Assembly (NCBI GenBank): GCA_015061575.1
Contig: SUWF01000006.1
Location: forward strand, 1-64,000
DNA length: 64,000 bases
DNA from: Lentisphaerota bacterium
GTDB taxonomy: Bacteria; Verrucomicrobiota; Lentisphaeria; Victivallales; Victivallaceae
Direction: 5' to 3'
Under the pieces are notes generated by a model. That model did not search any database. It saw only the letters and a program-made list of their open reading frames with translations, and was not told the origin of the DNA. Positions 34,768 to 43,015 of this stretch are shown here, in pieces. Position numbers and translations under genes: made by a program. Every line of letters starts with the position of its first letter. Position 1 is the first letter of the stretch.

Positions 34768-36564
34768 TTAACGGCGGCGTTTTTTGGCATCCAGCGGCAC
34801 GGCCTGTTCGAGCCAGAAGTTGAGTTTTTCGCTGAACTGCCGGTAATCGCTCTGGCCGGCGGGCTTGGTCAGACCTATCTGCTGGAGTTTTGCAACATCC
34901 GGCAACTCGTTAAAGACAAAGCAGCGGGCCTCCTGCTGACGGCCGAAATCATACTCTTCAAGCGCCACTACGATCGCCGCCAGCTCGCCCTGCTTGGTCA
35001 GCACCAGATCGCCGACTTCGGCTTTGAGTTCACTGGAAACTCTGGCGCCGTTGCGGATGTACAAATAGTCATCTTCGGATTCAAAACTCATGGAACAGCG
35101 GCTGTCCAGAATGGTGCTGTCCTTACCGAAATTATTGATCTTGAACAAATAAAGATCGTGGATCCCCCGCTGTTTGAGTTCTTTTTTGGTCAACAGATTC
35201 AACGGCTGCACATCTTTGCCGGGAACTTCCACAAGTGCCACTCGGCAGTCGTTGCTGCTTACATAGATCGGCCCCATCAACCGCGCTACCGGCGATTTGC
35301 TGCTGCCGTCGGGCTTGGAAACCAGATACTGCAGCTCCACAACCTCACTCAGCGGCGAGCTGTTCTGCCGGGATCCGGCAATGGCCCGCAAGGCCGAAAT
35401 CAGATAGTTTTTGCCATTGACCGCCACCGTCGGCAGATAAAACTCGTTGTGTTCATCCCGATCCCGCAGCAGCCGTTTTTCCCGGATATGCAGCCGCAGT
35501 TTGCGGGCGGATCTTTCGTAGCGGGTCAGCACATCGCTGCGCAGTTTGTTTTCGGCATTCTGCAGCTTGGTGCTGACGGCGTTGTAATCGCCCTTGAGCT
35601 TGGCCAATTGCGATTGCGCCTGTTCACGGCGGGCGCTTTCGCCGGCCAGCTGCTGCCGGGTTGCGGAGAGGTCGCTGACGGCATTTTTCAGCACATTCTG
35701 CATATTTTCCAACCGGGTTTGAGCCGAGGCCAGTTCGATTTCCCGGGCTTTGATGCTCTTTTCGCTGGCCAGCAGCCGGTCACGGGTGGAGGCCAGTTCT
35801 TTTTCCATAGCGTTGGCCCGGCCCCGCAGATAAGCCAGATCGTTTTCGGCGCTGCCCAGCTGTTTGCGGTAAGTATTGGCGCTGTTTTCGGCATTGCTCA
35901 ACGCCCGCCGGACGCTGCCCAGATCGGCCCGCTGGCGGTTGAGTTCCGCTTCCCGGGCGGTGATGCGTTCGTTGAGTTTGGCCACTTCGCCCACGGCGTT
36001 GGAAAGCTTCTGCTGGGCGTTTTCCAGCGAAGCCGCCCGGTTGGCCAACTCTTTGAGGGCTGCGGAGTGCTGCTGCTGGAGCTTGTTCAGATTCACATCA
36101 TTGCGCCGGAGATTTTCCTGCGAGGCAGCCAATTCGGAACGCATTTGTTCATATTTGGCCACGGCCTGATTCTTTTTGCGGATCTCCTCTTCCAGCTCTT
36201 TCTGCAATTCAGTCGGTTTCAACGGTCCGGCGTTCTGGCGGTTGAGCCGGGCGCGCCGTTCCATAAATTCCAACTTGCTGCGGGTGTTGGCCAGTTCGCC
36301 GGAAATACGGTCAAGTTCCTGCTGCCGGGCAGTATTCCGGCGCTCGTTGGCGGCTTGTTCCAAAAGTTTTTTGCGGGCGGCTTCCAACTCAATGCGCTGA
36401 TTTTCCAGCTCGGCAATGATCACATCCACCGTGGAGCGGTCGACTGTTGCCCCGCCGCCATCCTGAAAAGGCGACTCGATCGCCGAAAATCCACCGTTAA
36501 GGTAGATCATCGACGTGATGATAAAGTCGCATATAACAATAAGAATAGAGCGATTCACTTGCAA
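34768..36564 (-). CDS. MotB/ExbD-like transmembrane protein with long coiled coil and C-terminal beta domain
   Basis: A 598-residue protein with no clear family name. Residues 4-24 are a single membrane segment with an acidic residue inside it (ILIVICDFIITSMIYL); the C-D-F-x-x-T pattern resembles the proton-channel Asp of MotB (YADFMT). Residues 55-360 are an almost unbroken heptad-rich coiled coil, predicted from the A/L/E/R/K/Q composition. Residues 380-560 look beta-rich: NGKNYLISALRAIA, CRVALVEVPGKD and GDLVLTKQGELAAIVVAL resemble a degenerate trypsin-like barrel without catalytic residues. The start directly abuts the stop of the preceding gene, so translation is probably coupled. See the findings for the motor hypothesis. 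Confidence 0.72.
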   Translation of the reverse strand: MQVNRSILIVICDFIITSMIYLNGGFSAIESPFQDGGGATVDRSTVDVIIAELENQRIELEAARKKLLEQAANERRNTARQQELDRISGELANTRSKLEFMERRARLNRQNAGPLKPTELQKELEEEIRKKNQAVAKYEQMRSELAASQENLRRNDVNLNKLQQQHSAALKELANRAASLENAQQKLSNAVGEVAKLNERITAREAELNRQRADLGSVRRALSNAENSANTYRKQLGSAENDLAYLRGRANAMEKELASTRDRLLASEKSIKAREIELASAQTRLENMQNVLKNAVSDLSATRQQLAGESARREQAQSQLAKLKGDYNAVSTKLQNAENKLRSDVLTRYERSARKLRLHIREKRLLRDRDEHNEFYLPTVAVNGKNYLISALRAIAGSRQNSSPLSEVVELQYLVSKPDGSSKSPVARLMGPIYVSSNDCRVALVEVPGKDVQPLNLLTKKELKQRGIHDLYLFKINNFGKDSTILDSRCSMSFESEDDYLYIRNGARVSSELKAEVGDLVLTKQGELAAIVVALEEYDFGRQQEARCFVFNELPDVAKLQQIGLTKPAGQSDYRQFSEKLNFWLEQAVPLDAKKRRR

Positions 36565-37110
36565 TTACTCCTGCACTTGGTTGGCTTTGCCGGATGTCTG
36601 CGAAATAAGTTTGGACTTCAACGGATACATCAAAAATACCCGCAAACAGGTACAGAAGATGATCCCGATCAGCGTCGAAGAATAGGCGATCAGCTGGCCG
36701 CTGCTGGAGCTGAAGCTCATGACCATAAAGCTGGATACCGAACCAAACAAGCCGATGTAAAGCGGCAGATCCAGAAAGATATCCGCATTGGCCAGTCTGG
36801 CCAGCTTGACTTCGGCACTGTCACCGGACTTGCGGATCCCCCGGTAGACTGCCACGGCCACAAACAGCACCAGTATCTGCACGATGATGATCCCGGTAAA
36901 GATGTACAAAGCCACGATCCCGGCCCGTTCACTGCGCATACTCAAAGATTGCGCAATATTGGTTTTGCCCAGCACCTCGGTACCGCCGGGGCCGAACAGC
37001 GCCTTGAATTCGGTGCAATTTTTGTAGCAGTAAAAACATCCGGCCGCCACCGCAGCGGATATGATCAGAAAGAGAATGATATTGAGTGTTGCGATCAAAA
37101 ACTTTTTCAT
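36565..37110 (-). CDS. MotA/TolQ/ExbB-like small membrane protein
   Basis: A 181-residue integral membrane protein with four hydrophobic segments (about 3-24, 66-90, 112-133, 139-166). The last two match the MotA/TolQ/ExbB core by eye: DLPLYIGLFGSVSSFMVM aligns with the G-L-x-G-T-V-x-G-M segment, and STLIGIIFCTCLRVFLM with the following A-L-x-T-T-x-x-G-L segment. Family members form a pentameric proton channel around a dimer of MotB/ExbD-type partners, and the next gene codes for such a partner. The large cytoplasmic loop typical of MotA is missing, so it is smaller than any standard member. CAGGGAG precedes the ATG. Confidence 0.68.
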   Translation of the reverse strand: MKKFLIATLNIILFLIISAAVAAGCFYCYKNCTEFKALFGPGGTEVLGKTNIAQSLSMRSERAGIVALYIFTGIIIVQILVLFVAVAVYRGIRKSGDSAEVKLARLANADIFLDLPLYIGLFGSVSSFMVMSFSSSSGQLIAYSSTLIGIIFCTCLRVFLMYPLKSKLISQTSGKANQVQE

Positions 37111-37159
37111 TATAAAACTCCCTGTTTTGGTTCCTTGACAAAATTAGTTGTACTGTAGT

Positions 37160-37188
37160 AATGTAATATCAGTTTGGTGAATATTCAA
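37160..37188 (-). promoter_or_regulatory. Sigma70-type promoter of the MotA/MotB-like-kinase operon
   Basis: On the minus strand TTGAAT (37183-37188), 17-nt spacer, TACATT (37160-37165), 50 nt before the ATG at 37110. Confidence 0.55.
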
Positions 37189-37251
37189 ACCCGGAAAGCC
37201 CCTGAGAGTGCATTTTGTTGCAAAAAAAAGCTTTTTCAGCAAAGGTAAAGT

Positions 37252-37280
37252 TTGCCAAAAGCCCTTTTGACGTGTATAAT
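37252..37280 (+). promoter_or_regulatory. Sigma70-type promoter of the lptF-like/binding-protein pair
   Basis: TTGCCA (37252-37257), 17-nt spacer, TATAAT (37275-37280), 110 nt before the ATG. The leader between them shows no riboswitch I recognise. Confidence 0.7.
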
Positions 37281-37389
37281 ATACAGTGTGAGTTAATTTC
37301 AGGATTTCTAAAAAGCCGCTGGCGGCATAAGCTTTGAACAGGTGTTGTCCGGCACAAACAAGGACAATAAGCGGGAAAAATAAATATAT

Positions 37390-38487
37390 ATGTGGACTCT
37401 TAACCGATACATCACAAGGGATTTTCTGATTGTCTTTTCGATGGCGATCGGCATCCTGACTTTTGGTATGCTGGGCGCCCGGCTGGGCGAAGTGCTGGAG
37501 CTGCTTTCCCGGGGGATCCCGGTGGAAAACTTTTTCAAATTCATCTTTTACACCATGCCGGTGATTTTGATCTACACGATCCCCTGGTCGGTACTGGTGG
37601 CCACGATGGTGGTGTTCGGGCGGTTATCGGCGGATTCGGAGGTAACGGCCATGCGGGCGTGCGGAGTATCGCTGCTGCAAATAGTTGCGCCGCTGCTTTT
37701 GTTTGTTATCGGCATGACGGCAATCTGTTTTTATCTGCAGGTCTACGCCGGTCCGCCGATGCTCGGCAAGGCCCGGGCTTTGATGCGCAACACCGCTGCC
37801 ACTCAGCCCATGGCGATCTTTGAGCCGGGCCAGCAGATCGAATTTGAGGGCGCCGTCATTTATATTGACGACAAAGTAGGCACCGATGAATTGCGGGGCG
37901 TGCAGATCTTTATGTTTGACGACAAACTCAATCTGACGCAGGATATTTTTGCCGAAAAAGCCAAACTTACCGTCAAAGAAGATTCCATGCTCTTGAATAT
38001 CAAGCTGTTCAAATGCGTTATCGGTTCTTACGGCAGCGACAACTCCAAACAGACTTTGTTCAACGATGAACTGGAATTCAACTTTGATTACGGCAAAGCC
38101 ATCAACGAAGCCAAAGTCGGCGTACGGGCCAAATTCATGCCCGCTGACCAGCTGCTGGCCCGCATCAAGATCGAACGCAAACGCGGAGCCAGTGCCGAAG
38201 ATATGTGCGAACTGGAAGTCGAACTCAATCAGCGCATTGCTCTGGCGCTTTCGCCGATAGCGTTTTTGCTGCTGGGGCTGCCGCTGGCGATCCGTACCTC
38301 GCGGCGGGAAACTTCCGTGGGACTGTTTCTGAGCGTGATCCTCGGCGGAGTATTTTTCCTCTCGATCATTGTCTTTGAATCACTTACAAGTTTTCCGAAG
38401 CTTTATCCCCAATACCTTATCTGGCTGCCTAATCTGGTCTTTCAGGCGTTAGGCGCAACGATGCTTTACCGGGTATCGCAGCAATAA
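37390..38487 (+). CDS. LptF/LptG family LPS export permease
   Basis: A 365-residue permease of the LptBFG lipopolysaccharide exporter. TM segments 1-3 lie at about 12-115 (RDFLIVFSMAIGILTFG, YTMPVILIYTIPWSVLVAT), a periplasmic jellyroll spans about 130-265, and the last three membrane helices cover 280-360 (LSPIAFLLLGLPLAIRT). RACGVSLLQIV matches the coupling-helix region. I cannot tell LptF from LptG. The ABC subunit and partner permease are not in the window. The ribosome site before the ATG is weak. Co-transcribed with the following binding protein. Confidence 0.9.
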   Translation: MWTLNRYITRDFLIVFSMAIGILTFGMLGARLGEVLELLSRGIPVENFFKFIFYTMPVILIYTIPWSVLVATMVVFGRLSADSEVTAMRACGVSLLQIVAPLLLFVIGMTAICFYLQVYAGPPMLGKARALMRNTAATQPMAIFEPGQQIEFEGAVIYIDDKVGTDELRGVQIFMFDDKLNLTQDIFAEKAKLTVKEDSMLLNIKLFKCVIGSYGSDNSKQTLFNDELEFNFDYGKAINEAKVGVRAKFMPADQLLARIKIERKRGASAEDMCELEVELNQRIALALSPIAFLLLGLPLAIRTSRRETSVGLFLSVILGGVFFLSIIVFESLTSFPKLYPQYLIWLPNLVFQALGATMLYRVSQQ

Positions 38488-38499
38488 AGGTTCAAGGTT

Positions 38500-40362
38500 A
38501 TGAACAGACGAAGCCGTTGGGAAACAGCCTTGCTGGCACTTTTGATCGCTGCGGTGGTATTTTTTGGCATAAGCATAACCAATGCACTGGATCGAAACCG
38601 ATTGGAAATGCTTAAATTGCAAAAACTTTTGGAACAACGCAGGTTGCCCGCAGCAGCCAGCTGCCAGCCCGCCGCCGCTGTTATCGAAAACACTGCTCCT
38701 GCGGGCAATGCCAAATACTTTGACCGGCACGCCCAGTTTGGCGGAGTCATGCGGCGGGCCATTGCTGCCGATGTCGGATCGCTCAATCCGGTCATCAGTA
38801 TGGAAGCAACGGCCAACAGCATCATTGGCATGTGTACTTCAACATTGGGCACCAGAGATTTGGAACATCCGGAAAAGTTCGTGCCGCTGCTGGCCGAATC
38901 CTGGCAGCAGTCGCCGGACGGACGCCGGATAAATATCAAATTGCGCAAAAATGTGTTGTGGCAGGACTTTGTGGATCCGGAAAGTAATAAATATGTTCCG
39001 GAGCGGCCGGTTACGGCGCATGATGTGGTATTTTATGTGGATGTGATCCGCAATCCGCAGGTCAACGCCGGAGCGTTGCGGGGCTACTTCAAGGATCTGG
39101 ATACGATCAAAGCCATTTCGGATCACGAGCTGGTTCTGGAGTGGAAAAACGAGTACTTCCGCTCGCTGGAAATGAGTCTGGGGTTGATCCCGCTGCCCCG
39201 GCACTTCTACTGTCCGGACAACAGCAAATTCGATCCGCTCAAATTCAACGATGACTTCAAACGCAACGGCATGATCGTAGGATGCGGCCCGTACAAACTG
39301 ATCGAACATGTGCGTGACCAACGCTTTGTGCTGAAACGGTTTGATAAATATTTCGGCAACGCTTTGAATATCGCTCCCCCGCTGGAAAAACACGTTCTGG
39401 AAATCGTCAAGGCCGAAAATACCCGCTTGCAGATGCTGCTTTCTGGCGAACTTGACGAATTGTCGCTTTCGGCCGAGCAGTGGGAAAAAATCACCGGCGG
39501 CAAAGAGTTTTCCCGCAAGGTGCTGACCACCGGCGAAAGTTCCAAAGATTTTCCGCTGCAGCCCGGCGAAAGTTTGCGCCGGGTCAAGTATCTGGACAGC
39601 GCCTACAGCTACATCGGATACAATCTGCGCATGGAACTTTTTGCCGACCGCCGGGTGCGGCAGGCACTGACCATGCTCTGCAACCGGGAACGGATCCGCA
39701 ACGATATATCCCGGGGACACGGCCAGATCATCAGCGGGCCGTTTTATTACAACAGCCCCTACTACGATCGTACTATAACCCCATGGCCATACGACCCGGA
39801 ACGGGCCAAAAAACTGCTGGCCGAAGCCGGTTGGCGCGACAGCGACGGCGATGGCATATTGGATAAAAACGGCAAAAAATTCGTCTTTACCGCTTTGCAG
39901 GTAGCCGGCAGCACCACGCAGGAGCGGATGCTGTCGATCTTCAAAGAGGATCTGGCCCGGGCCAATATCGATATGAAAATAGCTGTCGTGGAGTGGCCTA
40001 TTTACATCAACAAGCTGGATAAACGTGATTTTGAAGTTTGTTCGCTGGGCTGGCAGCTGCCTTACGAAAGTGACCCCTATCAGGTGTGGCATTCCTCGCA
40101 GGCAAGCTCGCCGAACGGCAGCAACCATATAGGTTTTGTCAATCCGGAAGCTGACCGTTTGATCGAAGAGATCCGCAAAACCTTTGATGTAGAAAAGCGC
40201 ATCAAGTTGTGTCACCAGTTCCACAAACTTATCCACGAAGAACAGCCGTATACTTTTCTGATGGTGCCGGAGGCGTTGCGGATACTATCCGGCAAGCTGG
40301 AAAATGTGCGTTGTTTTCCGTTGGGTTTGAACAGCGAAGTTTTCTGGCTGCGGCAAAAATAA
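38500..40362 (+). CDS. Membrane-anchored ABC transporter substrate-binding protein (family 5, peptide/nickel type)
   Basis: A 620-residue solute-binding protein of the SBP_bac_5 group. Residues 12-33 are an uncleaved-looking signal anchor (ALLALLIAAVVFFGISI), and no lipobox Cys is seen. The mature part has RRAIAADVGSLNPV, LAESWQQSPDGRRINIKLRKNVLWQD, PVTAHDVVFYVD, and RQALTMLCNRERI, all typical of oligopeptide binders. A Ca-binding-like DSDGDGILDKNGKKF lies in the C-terminal lobe, as in many OppA homologues. No ABC permease or ATPase genes are adjacent. Ligand unknown; it starts 12 bases after the lptF-like gene. Confidence 0.9.
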   Translation: MNRRSRWETALLALLIAAVVFFGISITNALDRNRLEMLKLQKLLEQRRLPAAASCQPAAAVIENTAPAGNAKYFDRHAQFGGVMRRAIAADVGSLNPVISMEATANSIIGMCTSTLGTRDLEHPEKFVPLLAESWQQSPDGRRINIKLRKNVLWQDFVDPESNKYVPERPVTAHDVVFYVDVIRNPQVNAGALRGYFKDLDTIKAISDHELVLEWKNEYFRSLEMSLGLIPLPRHFYCPDNSKFDPLKFNDDFKRNGMIVGCGPYKLIEHVRDQRFVLKRFDKYFGNALNIAPPLEKHVLEIVKAENTRLQMLLSGELDELSLSAEQWEKITGGKEFSRKVLTTGESSKDFPLQPGESLRRVKYLDSAYSYIGYNLRMELFADRRVRQALTMLCNRERIRNDISRGHGQIISGPFYYNSPYYDRTITPWPYDPERAKKLLAEAGWRDSDGDGILDKNGKKFVFTALQVAGSTTQERMLSIFKEDLARANIDMKIAVVEWPIYINKLDKRDFEVCSLGWQLPYESDPYQVWHSSQASSPNGSNHIGFVNPEADRLIEEIRKTFDVEKRIKLCHQFHKLIHEEQPYTFLMVPEALRILSGKLENVRCFPLGLNSEVFWLRQK

Positions 40363-40394
40363 CTTTGATGGATGCAGCCGGTCAAACGTCAACT

Positions 40395-41648
40395 TCAAGC
40401 CAGTATCAGGCGGGAATTGGCGTTGCCGCCGGACAGCTCGGTCAAAGCCCAGACCAAAGCATCCAGCCGATCCGGACTTTTCTGGCTGCCGGGCTGATAA
40501 CTGCACATTTGATCTTCCAGCTCCGGAAAAATCCCCACATGATGAACCCGGTTGGCTTCGTATAAAGCAGCGATCGGTTCCGCCCGCAAATATTTTCCCC
40601 GCAGGGCCCGCACCGCCTTGAAAGGCAGCTCCGGAGCAGCATTGTGCAAAGCCATCGCAATCAAATCGCCGCCCTGATTGACTTCGCCCACCACCCGGTC
40701 GGCGTTGAAGCGGTAAAACAGATCCCGGACGGCATTGGCCCATTGCAGCGGCGTACCGTGCATCGTATGGTCAGCTAAAACGTAAAAGCGATTGTGTTCG
40801 TCCCGCCCCGCCGCCACGATGCCGGTCTGGTCGGAAGCGGAAGAGGCAGTTACGGCCGGGTCTACACCGATAACTATCCGCTGCAGCTCCGGCAAAGCTC
40901 CAGACAGCCGGTTGCGGTCGATCATTGCATAGTTCCATAAACCGCTGTTTATATCGTCCAGCCAAATACCTTCCATAAACCGCTGCTGCTGGCGGCGGCT
41001 CAAACTGCCCAGCGTTTCTTCGATGTATCCAGGCGGCAGATTGGCTTGATTATCAGCCGGGTTCATCAACATGCAGGCGTAATTTTCCGGATGTTTCAGC
41101 GGCAGACGGTTCTCCGGTTCGATCTTTTCGACAAAAAGTTTATAGCTCCAATGCGACTTTCCCGCCGGGTTGCAGTCGTAATAGGCCCGGTTGCGCAAAG
41201 TGGTATTCTGCGCCAGCCGGGTCAAAGCGGTGGTGATCCCCGAATAAGGTATTTCGGAACACTCGTTAAAGTAGATCGTGGCAAATTCCCGGCCCAGGAT
41301 CCGGTCGGCCCGTTCGTCGGCATCCAGCCCGCCCAGCCAGATCTCGGAGGCGTTGGGCAGCCGGAAAAAATTATCGCTCTTGATGTACTCTATACGCAAG
41401 TCAGGGAAAGCCAGCCGCACCACTTTGGGCAAAGTGTCGAACCCGACTGCATATCTGGCTCCATTGCCGTGAAAACGCAGTATGGCGTGCCGGCTGCCCG
41501 GCGCCTTTAACGCCCGCACCAGCAGAGCATATATGAGAATAAAAGTTTTACCCGACCGGGAACCGCCGAATAGCAGAATGTGCCGGGCGGGTGACTGCAG
41601 CAATTCAATGGCCCGCTGCTGAGCCGGAGTCTTTTCAAATCTTTTCAT
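40395..41648 (-). CDS. Orphan phage terminase large subunit
   Basis: A 417-residue TerL-type protein, the ATPase/nuclease that packages phage DNA. N-terminal ATPase: Walker A GGSRSGKTFI, Walker B FATIYFNECSE (N-E instead of the usual D-E), and the C-motif region. C-terminal RNase H-like nuclease: VIGVDPAVTASSASDQTG with the metal Asp, and a second acidic site SPDRLDALVWAL. All core motifs except Walker B are present, so it seems intact. The frame extends to a TTG at 41654, but the ATG at 41648 is favoured although no good ribosome site is seen. No portal, capsid, small terminase or integrase gene is nearby, and codon use resembles its neighbours. Confidence 0.85.
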   Translation of the reverse strand: MKRFEKTPAQQRAIELLQSPARHILLFGGSRSGKTFILIYALLVRALKAPGSRHAILRFHGNGARYAVGFDTLPKVVRLAFPDLRIEYIKSDNFFRLPNASEIWLGGLDADERADRILGREFATIYFNECSEIPYSGITTALTRLAQNTTLRNRAYYDCNPAGKSHWSYKLFVEKIEPENRLPLKHPENYACMLMNPADNQANLPPGYIEETLGSLSRRQQQRFMEGIWLDDINSGLWNYAMIDRNRLSGALPELQRIVIGVDPAVTASSASDQTGIVAAGRDEHNRFYVLADHTMHGTPLQWANAVRDLFYRFNADRVVGEVNQGGDLIAMALHNAAPELPFKAVRALRGKYLRAEPIAALYEANRVHHVGIFPELEDQMCSYQPGSQKSPDRLDALVWALTELSGGNANSRLILA

Positions 41649-41733
41649 AAACAAAAATATACTTGGAAGGTTTCTTTGAGCAGCCTGAGAGCTGCCTCAT
41701 AGTGATAACTATTGATTTTTTGTCAATATAAAG

Positions 41734-41762
41734 TTGTAAAAAGCTGCCGGAAAGGCTATATT
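41734..41762 (+). promoter_or_regulatory. Sigma70-type promoter of the metK operon
   Basis: TTGTAA (41734-41739), 17-nt spacer, TATATT (41757-41762), 57 nt before metK. It appears to serve the eight-gene operon to 50688. The leader has no SAM-riboswitch core that I can recognise. Confidence 0.6.
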
Positions 41763-41819
41763 ATATGTGATAGGTTGTTTTTAAATAAAGTAAATCTTTA
41801 TATTGAAAGGAAATTTTAT

Positions 41820-43013
41820 ATGAGCAAGATCAACGTTCCCCACATCTTTACCTCGGAATCCGTTTCTGAAGGGCACCCGGATAAAGTCTGCGATCAGATC
41901 TCTGACGCCATCTTGGACGCCTGTCTGGCCGATGACCCCAACAGCCGGGTGGCGTGCGAAACGCTGGCCACGACCGATTTGATCGTTATTTCCGGCGAAA
42001 TCACCACCCAGAGCAAAGTCAACTGGCAGGAAGTCGCCCTCAAAGTTGTGCGTGAAATCGGTTATGTGGATGCCAATGTCGGTTTTTCGGCCGACAATGC
42101 CAAAGTTATGGTCGCCATCCACAAGCAGTCCCCGGATATTTCTCAGGGCGTGACCGAAGGCGAAGGCATGTTCTCCGAACAGGGCGCCGGTGACCAGGGT
42201 ATGATGTTCGGCTATGCCAGCAACGAAACTCCGGAATTGATGCCCGCAACCATCCACTATTCGCACCGGATCGTGGAAGAACTCGCCCGGCTGCGCCACA
42301 CCGAACCGGCCAAGTACAGCTACTTGCGCCCCGACAGCAAAAGTCAGGTTTCCATTGCCTACGAAAACGGCAAGCCGGTCGCAGTCGAAACGGTGGTCGT
42401 GTCGCATCAGCATACGCCCGATATGGTGCGCGCTGATCTGGAAGCGCTGGTCAGGGAAGTCGTCGAACGGGTGATCCCTGCTGAATTGCGCAAAAAGGAA
42501 ATCAAATACTTTGTCAACCCCACCGGCAAATTTGAAGTCGGCGGCCCCCACGGCGATACCGGTTTGACCGGCCGCAAGATCATTGTGGATACCTACGGCG
42601 GCGTCGGTTCGCACGGCGGCGGCGCATTTTCCGGCAAAGACCCGAGCAAAGTTGACCGCTCCGCAGCTTACATGTGCCGCTACATTGCCAAAAACATCGT
42701 GGCTGCCGGTCTGGCTGACAAGTGCGAGATCCAGGTGGCCTACGCCATCGGCGTAGCCGAACCGCTGAGCATCAACGTTGCCACTTACGGCACCGGCAAG
42801 CTGGCCGATGACAAGCTGGAACAAGTTGTGCGCGAAGTCTTTGACATGCGTCCGGCAGCGATCATCGAAACCTTGCAGCTCAAGTATCCGGCCAAAAACA
42901 ACTGGAGCTATCGCGATACCGCCGCTTACGGCCACTTCGGCCGCAGCTGCTTCCCGTGGGAAAAGACCGACAAGATCGCTGATCTGCAGGCCGCAGCCAA
43001 AAAGTTCTGCTGA
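41820..43013 (+). CDS. metK: S-adenosylmethionine synthetase
   Basis: A 397-residue MetK, which makes S-adenosylmethionine from methionine and ATP. Motifs include [43 protein letters not shown] (ATP loop), [20 protein letters not shown] and [19 protein letters not shown] with the P-loop-like phosphate segment. A longer frame begins at 41712, but GAAAGGA lies just before the ATG at 41820, and family similarity starts there. It is the first gene of the metK-rsmB operon, followed at once by adenosine kinase, which fits recycling of the adenosine formed from S-adenosylhomocysteine. Confidence 0.97.
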   Translation: MSKINVPHIFTSESVSEGHPDKVCDQISDAILDACLADDPNSRVACETLATTDLIVISGEITTQSKVNWQEVALKVVREIGYVDANVGFSADNAKVMVAIHKQSPDISQGVTEGEGMFSEQGAGDQGMMFGYASNETPELMPATIHYSHRIVEELARLRHTEPAKYSYLRPDSKSQVSIAYENGKPVAVETVVVSHQHTPDMVRADLEALVREVVERVIPAELRKKEIKYFVNPTGKFEVGGPHGDTGLTGRKIIVDTYGGVGSHGGGAFSGKDPSKVDRSAAYMCRYIAKNIVAAGLADKCEIQVAYAIGVAEPLSINVATYGTGKLADDKLEQVVREVFDMRPAAIIETLQLKYPAKNNWSYRDTAAYGHFGRSCFPWEKTDKIADLQAAAKKFC

Positions 43014-43015
43014 AA

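Noticed and set aside
34768-37110. Zorya-type anti-phage system
   Set aside because: Zorya has a ZorA with a long cytoplasmic tail and nuclease/helicase partners. Here the channel subunit is very small, the coiled coil is on the other subunit, and the neighbours are a kinase and a glycan enzyme.
34729-37158. 809-residue plus-strand open frame opposite the coiled-coil operon
   Set aside because: Its residues are low-complexity mirror images of the coiled-coil codons, with no start site; the minus-strand genes are better supported.
40395-41648. Prophage around the terminase
   Set aside because: No capsid, portal, tail, integrase or lysis gene and no attachment-site repeat can be seen nearby; the flanks are chromosomal genes.
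41649-41819. SAM riboswitch before metK
   Set aside because: The leader has no conserved SAM-I, SAM-II or SMK core; only a short hairpin and an ordinary promoter are seen.
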